From Candidatus Woesearchaeota archaeon (GTDB lineage: Archaea; Nanobdellota; Nanobdellia; Woesearchaeales; WJKV01): a stretch of DNA of 8,788 nt. The notes under the pieces are model-generated. The model was not told the origin of the DNA. It worked only from the letters and a program-made list of their open reading frames with translations, and made no database searches. Position numbers and translations under genes: made by a program. How positions within the stretch are numbered: the first letter of the stretch is position 1; the number at the start of each line of letters is the position of its first letter. The stretch is taken from positions 1 to 8,788 of the forward strand of contig JAHWHI010000069.1 in NCBI GenBank assembly GCA_019323355.1. The letters run 5' to 3'. This document shows, piece by piece, positions 6,407 to 8,788 of the stretch.

Positions 6407-6970
6407 TTACTTCTGCATCCTCATCTTTGTGAATTCAATGTTTCTTTTTGCAGCGACATCATCTGGGTTTATTTTTAGGATTTTTTGAAAGATCTGTATT
6501 GACTTCTCAAACTCTTTGTCAAGACCATAGGCAGAGCCTAACCTGTTAAGCATGCTTGTGTTTCGTGGATTTCTGTGGATTGCAGCCTCGAAAATCTTTA
6601 TAGCGTTTTTGACTTTTCCTATTCTCAGGTATGAATCTCCAAGATAAGTATATATCCTGTTCTCAAACGGATCTTTCTGCAGTGCGATCTCGAACAAGCG
6701 AGTGGCTTCTGTGAACTTTTTCTGTTGCATTGCCAGAAGTCCCATGTTGATATATCCGGGCACAAATCCGGGGTTTTTTGTGACTGCGATGCTGAACGCG
6801 ATGATTGCTTTCTTCTGCTCGCTTCTTCGCTGGAGAGCAAGGCCAAGATAGTGATATTCCATTGGTGAAGAAAACTTCTTTATGTTGTCATTGATTTCAG
6901 CTGGAGTATATGTATAATTGTTTTTATTCTGTATGAAATGCTTTTCAATATCCCTATTGAATTTTTCCAA
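6407..6970 (-). CDS. TPR repeat protein, probably missing its 5' end
   Basis: A 187-residue protein made of four back-to-back tetratricopeptide repeats with exact 34-residue spacing (about 37-70, 71-104, 105-138 and 139-172). Each has the usual pattern, for example GYINMGLLAMQQKKFTEA and YLGDSYLRIGKVKNAIKIF. TPR arrays are protein-binding scaffolds; the partner is unknown. There is no signal peptide or membrane segment. The start given is a TTG without a Shine-Dalgarno. The open frame continues upstream with plausible sequence (KLYTKEHPIEQ) up to the integrase remnant, so the true start is probably lost at the junction near 7000-7012. Codon use (ATA, AGA, AAG) resembles the archaeal genes to the left. 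Its stop faces the hel308 stop across 24 bases. Confidence 0.7.
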   Translation of the reverse strand: MEKFNRDIEKHFIQNKNNYTYTPAEINDNIKKFSSPMEYHYLGLALQRRSEQKKAIIAFSIAVTKNPGFVPGYINMGLLAMQQKKFTEATRLFEIALQKDPFENRIYTYLGDSYLRIGKVKNAIKIFEAAIHRNPRNTSMLNRLGSAYGLDKEFEKSIQIFQKILKINPDDVAAKRNIEFTKMRMQK

Positions 6971-6975
6971 CTGCT

Positions 6976-7428
6976 CTATTGGATGCTCTTTGGTGTATAA
7001 TTTTTCATTCCGCCTCTTGCCATCAGTTCCAGCATTAGCCGGTTGCGAACATTGTCGGTCCTGAAAATGATTTCGTCGACGGTATCTTTTTCAATGATAT
7101 CCCAATGAGCGATAGTTTTCGATCTAAAAAGTTTACGCAGCATCTGTGAATCGCATGGATTTTTGATATCGCCATCGAAGTTATTTTTTAAAAAATTGAA
7201 AAATGCGGTTAGATGGGAAAAACGAATCCGCTTTGTCTGGGGTTTTCGGCCTTCGGAAACCCGGGTCATAAAATTCAGAATATCATCTGTTGATACCTCT
7301 TTGATTTTTAGGTTGGCTAAATTTTGTTTGAACTTTGCAATGGTAAATTCGTATGCCCGGACGGTATTTTTTTTCGAATGGGCTCGGTGATAATCTATCC
7401 AGATTTTTGAGGCTTGTGAAACGTTCAT
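6976..7428 (-). CDS. Tyrosine recombinase/integrase, truncated before catalytic residues
   Basis: A 150-residue N-terminal fragment of a tyrosine integrase (full length about 300). Residues 1-85 form the helical SAM-like core-binding domain (KKNTVRAYEFTIAKF; RIRFSHLTAFFNFLKN). The catalytic domain begins at about 110 and breaks off after LMLELMARGGM, exactly where the first catalytic arginine is expected (GGMRIGE in relatives). The remaining residues KNYTPKSIQ are probably read-through into other DNA, although TPKSIQ weakly resembles TPKDI further along the family, so a small internal deletion is possible. The H, R, H and Y of the active site are absent, so it should be inactive. The start has a strong Shine-Dalgarno (AAAGGAGG, 7435-7442). 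The closest type I recall is common in Desulfobacterota, pointing to bacterial origin. Confidence 0.75.
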   Translation of the reverse strand: MNVSQASKIWIDYHRAHSKKNTVRAYEFTIAKFKQNLANLKIKEVSTDDILNFMTRVSEGRKPQTKRIRFSHLTAFFNFLKNNFDGDIKNPCDSQMLRKLFRSKTIAHWDIIEKDTVDEIIFRTDNVRNRLMLELMARGGMKNYTPKSIQ

Positions 7429-7431
7429 GGT

Positions 7432-7448
7432 TTACCTCCTTTCGGTAA
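7432..7448 (-). promoter_or_regulatory. Ribosome-binding site of integrase inside a small hairpin
   Basis: On the minus strand TTACC (7448-7444) can pair with GGTAA (7436-7432) around a 7-base loop. The Shine-Dalgarno AAAGGAGG (7442-7435) lies across the loop and 3' arm, six bases from the ATG. The hairpin may dampen integrase translation. The stem is only five pairs, so the effect is uncertain. Confidence 0.4.
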
Positions 7449-7703
7449 TTGGATTTGACATTTACAAACCGATCGGGGTAAACGAACCATAGCGGGTTAA
7501 TGTTCGCAATGGATTTCCCGCTTTTAAAGTCCTACGATATCCAGAAGAAATCTGTATATATTTCAGAAATTTTCCGATTGTATAGAATGGCAAGCAATCT
7601 AACAATCGACTGTTACCATTATCTATTTGAATATCTCAACACATGACACATTTTCCATCTAATATCACTTTAGGTATAGGTTTTCTAAAAAGGAAAACAG
7701 GCC
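7449..7703. other. Intergenic region between divergent integrase and methyltransferase
   Basis: This AT-rich gap has no credible ORF. On the plus strand TTGACA (7455-7460) is a perfect bacterial -35 hexamer, but the matching -10 region (around GTAAAC, 7478) is poor. CCGATCGG (7469-7476) is a perfect palindrome. A bulged hairpin is possible at 7587-7619. AAGGA at 7690-7694 is a modest ribosome-binding site, nine bases before the methyltransferase ATG. An attachment site (attI-like) would be expected here if the element is integron-like, but none can be named. Confidence 0.4.
7587..7619. repeat. Bulged inverted repeat upstream of methyltransferase
   Basis: ATGG (7587-7590) pairs with CCAT (7616-7619) and TAACA (7600-7604) with TGTTA (7611-7615). 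A 9-base bulge lies on the left side and the loop has six bases. A one-sided bulge of this sort recalls folded recombination sites, but the integron core motifs are not properly present. Confidence 0.25.
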
Positions 7704-8537
7704 ATGCCTGAACTTACTTCTTCCGATCTGCAGGCTTTCAGAGCATTCGAACAGGCCGGCTGGGATAAAGCTGCTACAATGTATGATCCTTTAGCCGGAA
7801 TGATTACCCAGCAAGCCGTTGAGCGACTTTTGGACGCTACACATGTCGGCCGAGGTACCTGTCTGTTAGACATTGCGTGTGGACCAGGGGATGCTTCGGG
7901 TCGCGCAATAGAGCGTGGGGCAACGGCTCTCGGGATCGACATCGCTCCATCAATGGTGGTAGAAGCACGCAAAAAATTCTCCCAAGCCGAGTTCCAAGAG
8001 GGGGATGCCGAAGCTCTGCCATGTGACGATACCAGCTTCGACGCTGTTGTTTGTAACTTTGGATTGTTACACGTAGCAGAGCCTGACAAGGCTATCGCAG
8101 AGGCATATCGGGTCTTGCAATCGGGAGGCCATTATGCCTTCACAGTGTGGGGTGATCCAGCGACAGGCTCCTCATACTTATCCATGCTATTTGGAGCCAT
8201 TCAATCCCATGCCGACGTGTCGGTCCCTCTGCCACCCACCCCACCACTATTTCGTTTCTGCGACCATGAAGAATGCAACAAAGCTCTCTCTGCGGTCGGC
8301 TTCGTTGATCCGGCAGTGACGGAATTTACCCTGACATGGTACGCCGCATCCATAGAAATGCTTTTGGAGTTTGTCCAGCATTGCACAGCGCGGGCTCGGA
8401 TGCTAATTGAACAGCAAACGGCTGTGGTGCGTGCACGCATTTACAAGGCGATTGAAGAAGGTGCGAAGCAGTTTGAACGAGAGGGGCGATTTGAGATCCC
8501 TTGGCCAGCGGTGCTCGCCACAGCCCGCAAGCCGTGA
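7704..8537 (+). CDS. Class I SAM-dependent methyltransferase (UbiE/Methyltransf_11-like)
   Basis: A complete 277-residue methyltransferase with the Rossmann-fold motifs in order: motif I LLDIACGPGDASG (54-66) binding S-adenosylmethionine, the acidic residue ending strand 2 in GIDIAPSM (77-84), motif II-like GDAEALPCDDTSFDAVVCNF (100-119) and post-motif AYRVLQSGGHYAFTVW (134-149). The C-terminal ~110 residues are variable and probably form the substrate cap; the substrate cannot be named. The sequence is soluble and has no signal. Base composition is markedly more GC-rich than both flanks, with many GCC/GCG alanines and CGC arginines unlike the archaeal genes. It stands alone, divergent from the integrase remnant, a position typical of a captured cassette gene. 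A bacterial source is inferred. Confidence 0.85.
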   Translation: MPELTSSDLQAFRAFEQAGWDKAATMYDPLAGMITQQAVERLLDATHVGRGTCLLDIACGPGDASGRAIERGATALGIDIAPSMVVEARKKFSQAEFQEGDAEALPCDDTSFDAVVCNFGLLHVAEPDKAIAEAYRVLQSGGHYAFTVWGDPATGSSYLSMLFGAIQSHADVSVPLPPTPPLFRFCDHEECNKALSAVGFVDPAVTEFTLTWYAASIEMLLEFVQHCTARARMLIEQQTAVVRARIYKAIEEGAKQFEREGRFEIPWPAVLATARKP

Positions 8538-8788
8538 GAGTCTGGTGTAAATAATACCTGCTATTTATTAAAATTTTGAGCATCTCATATTTATTAGGAT
8601 AGCCACAACATATATGAATTATTGCGAAAATTCATGTATCAAGCTATCTTTACCCACCACAACCATAAAAATGGCATTTGATTCTTCTTAAAATCGACAT
8701 CAACATCATAATTCTTGACCTTATAATCCAGTTTGGTATTTATACTTCTGAAAAAATATCAAATTTCCATACCAATCGCCGTTTGAAA
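8538..8788. other. Non-coding AT-rich region after methyltransferase
   Basis: No convincing gene is seen. Contents are a 9-bp direct repeat TATTTATTA (8562-8570 and 8588-8596), the long hairpin at 8596-8650, the small palindrome CCAT-AAAA-ATGG (8664-8675) and a 39-codon open stretch on the minus strand (8639-8758) that may be the end of a decayed gene. Confidence 0.4.
8596..8650 (+). repeat. 55-nt two-step imperfect hairpin downstream of methyltransferase
   Basis: Outer stem: AGGATAGC (8596-8603) with GCTATCTT (8643-8650), eight pairs including one G-U. Inner stem: ATATATGAATT (8610-8620) with AATTCATGTAT (8629-8639), eleven pairs including one G-U, around an 8-base loop. The two stems are separated by an asymmetric internal loop of 6 and 3 bases. 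It starts 59 bases after the methyltransferase stop. It could be a terminator (only a weak T tail follows), an attC-like recombination site, or the end of a mobile element. Confidence 0.45.

Noticed and set aside
7455..7483. Bacterial promoter TTGACA-17-GTAAAC driving the methyltransferase
   Set aside because: The -35 is perfect but the -10 matches poorly and the gene starts over 200 bases downstream; kept only as a note in the intergenic entry.
7685..8583. Other open frames overlapping the methyltransferase on both strands
   Set aside because: The methyltransferase has all its motifs in one frame; the others are by-products of its higher GC content.
8538..8788. Integron attC site by core motif
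   Set aside because: Neither RYYYAAC nor GTTRRRY is found in pairing positions around the hairpin.
1..8788. CRISPR array or tandem repeats
   Set aside because: No regularly spaced direct repeats were seen; the only short direct repeat noticed is the 9-bp TATTTATTA pair after the methyltransferase.

Overview
The first roughly 7 kb look like the chromosome of a DPANN-type archaeon, most likely Woesearchaeota or a close relative. This is inferred from the kinds of genes present, with no database search. The evidence is a Methanococcus/DPANN-type S-layer protein, a GINS subunit next to ribosomal protein L44e, a Hel308 helicase N-terminus, TTTATAAA boxes in front of genes and a pyrimidine-only terminator. 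The last roughly 1.8 kb looks bacterial: an integrase fragment of a type I associate with Desulfobacterota, and a higher-GC methyltransferase.

Layout. Positions 1-17 are the last bases of a tRNA gene (probably Leu) cut by the window edge, followed by T runs. Positions 18-507 hold three TTTATAAA boxes, a 39-codon small ORF with a strong Shine-Dalgarno (187-306), an inverted repeat and a long structured leader with two hairpins. The leader precedes the 959-residue S-layer gene (508-3387), which ends in a pyrimidine tract (3401-3433). A radical-SAM enzyme of unknown substrate follows (3473-4645), probably with an almost leaderless mRNA. Next comes a tight cluster: gins51 (4690-5376), rpl44e (5383-5700) and hel308 (5714-6382). 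It fits the known archaeal linkage of replication and translation genes. The hel308 gene stops after its first RecA domain.

A convergent TPR gene (6407-6970, minus) lacks its natural 5' end. It runs directly into a tyrosine integrase (6976-7428, minus) that lacks its catalytic half. The two truncated genes meet near 7000-7012, the best candidate for the archaeal/bacterial join. Divergent from the integrase lies a class I SAM methyltransferase (7704-8537, plus) with clearly higher GC. It is followed by a 55-nt two-step imperfect hairpin (8596-8650) and a possible minus-strand gene remnant.

Interpretation. The left part is an ordinary archaeal housekeeping and cell-surface region with an interesting S-layer control region. 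The right part is either a horizontally acquired, decayed integrase/cassette-like element or a chimeric assembly; sequence alone cannot decide. I do not see a complete new multi-gene system.
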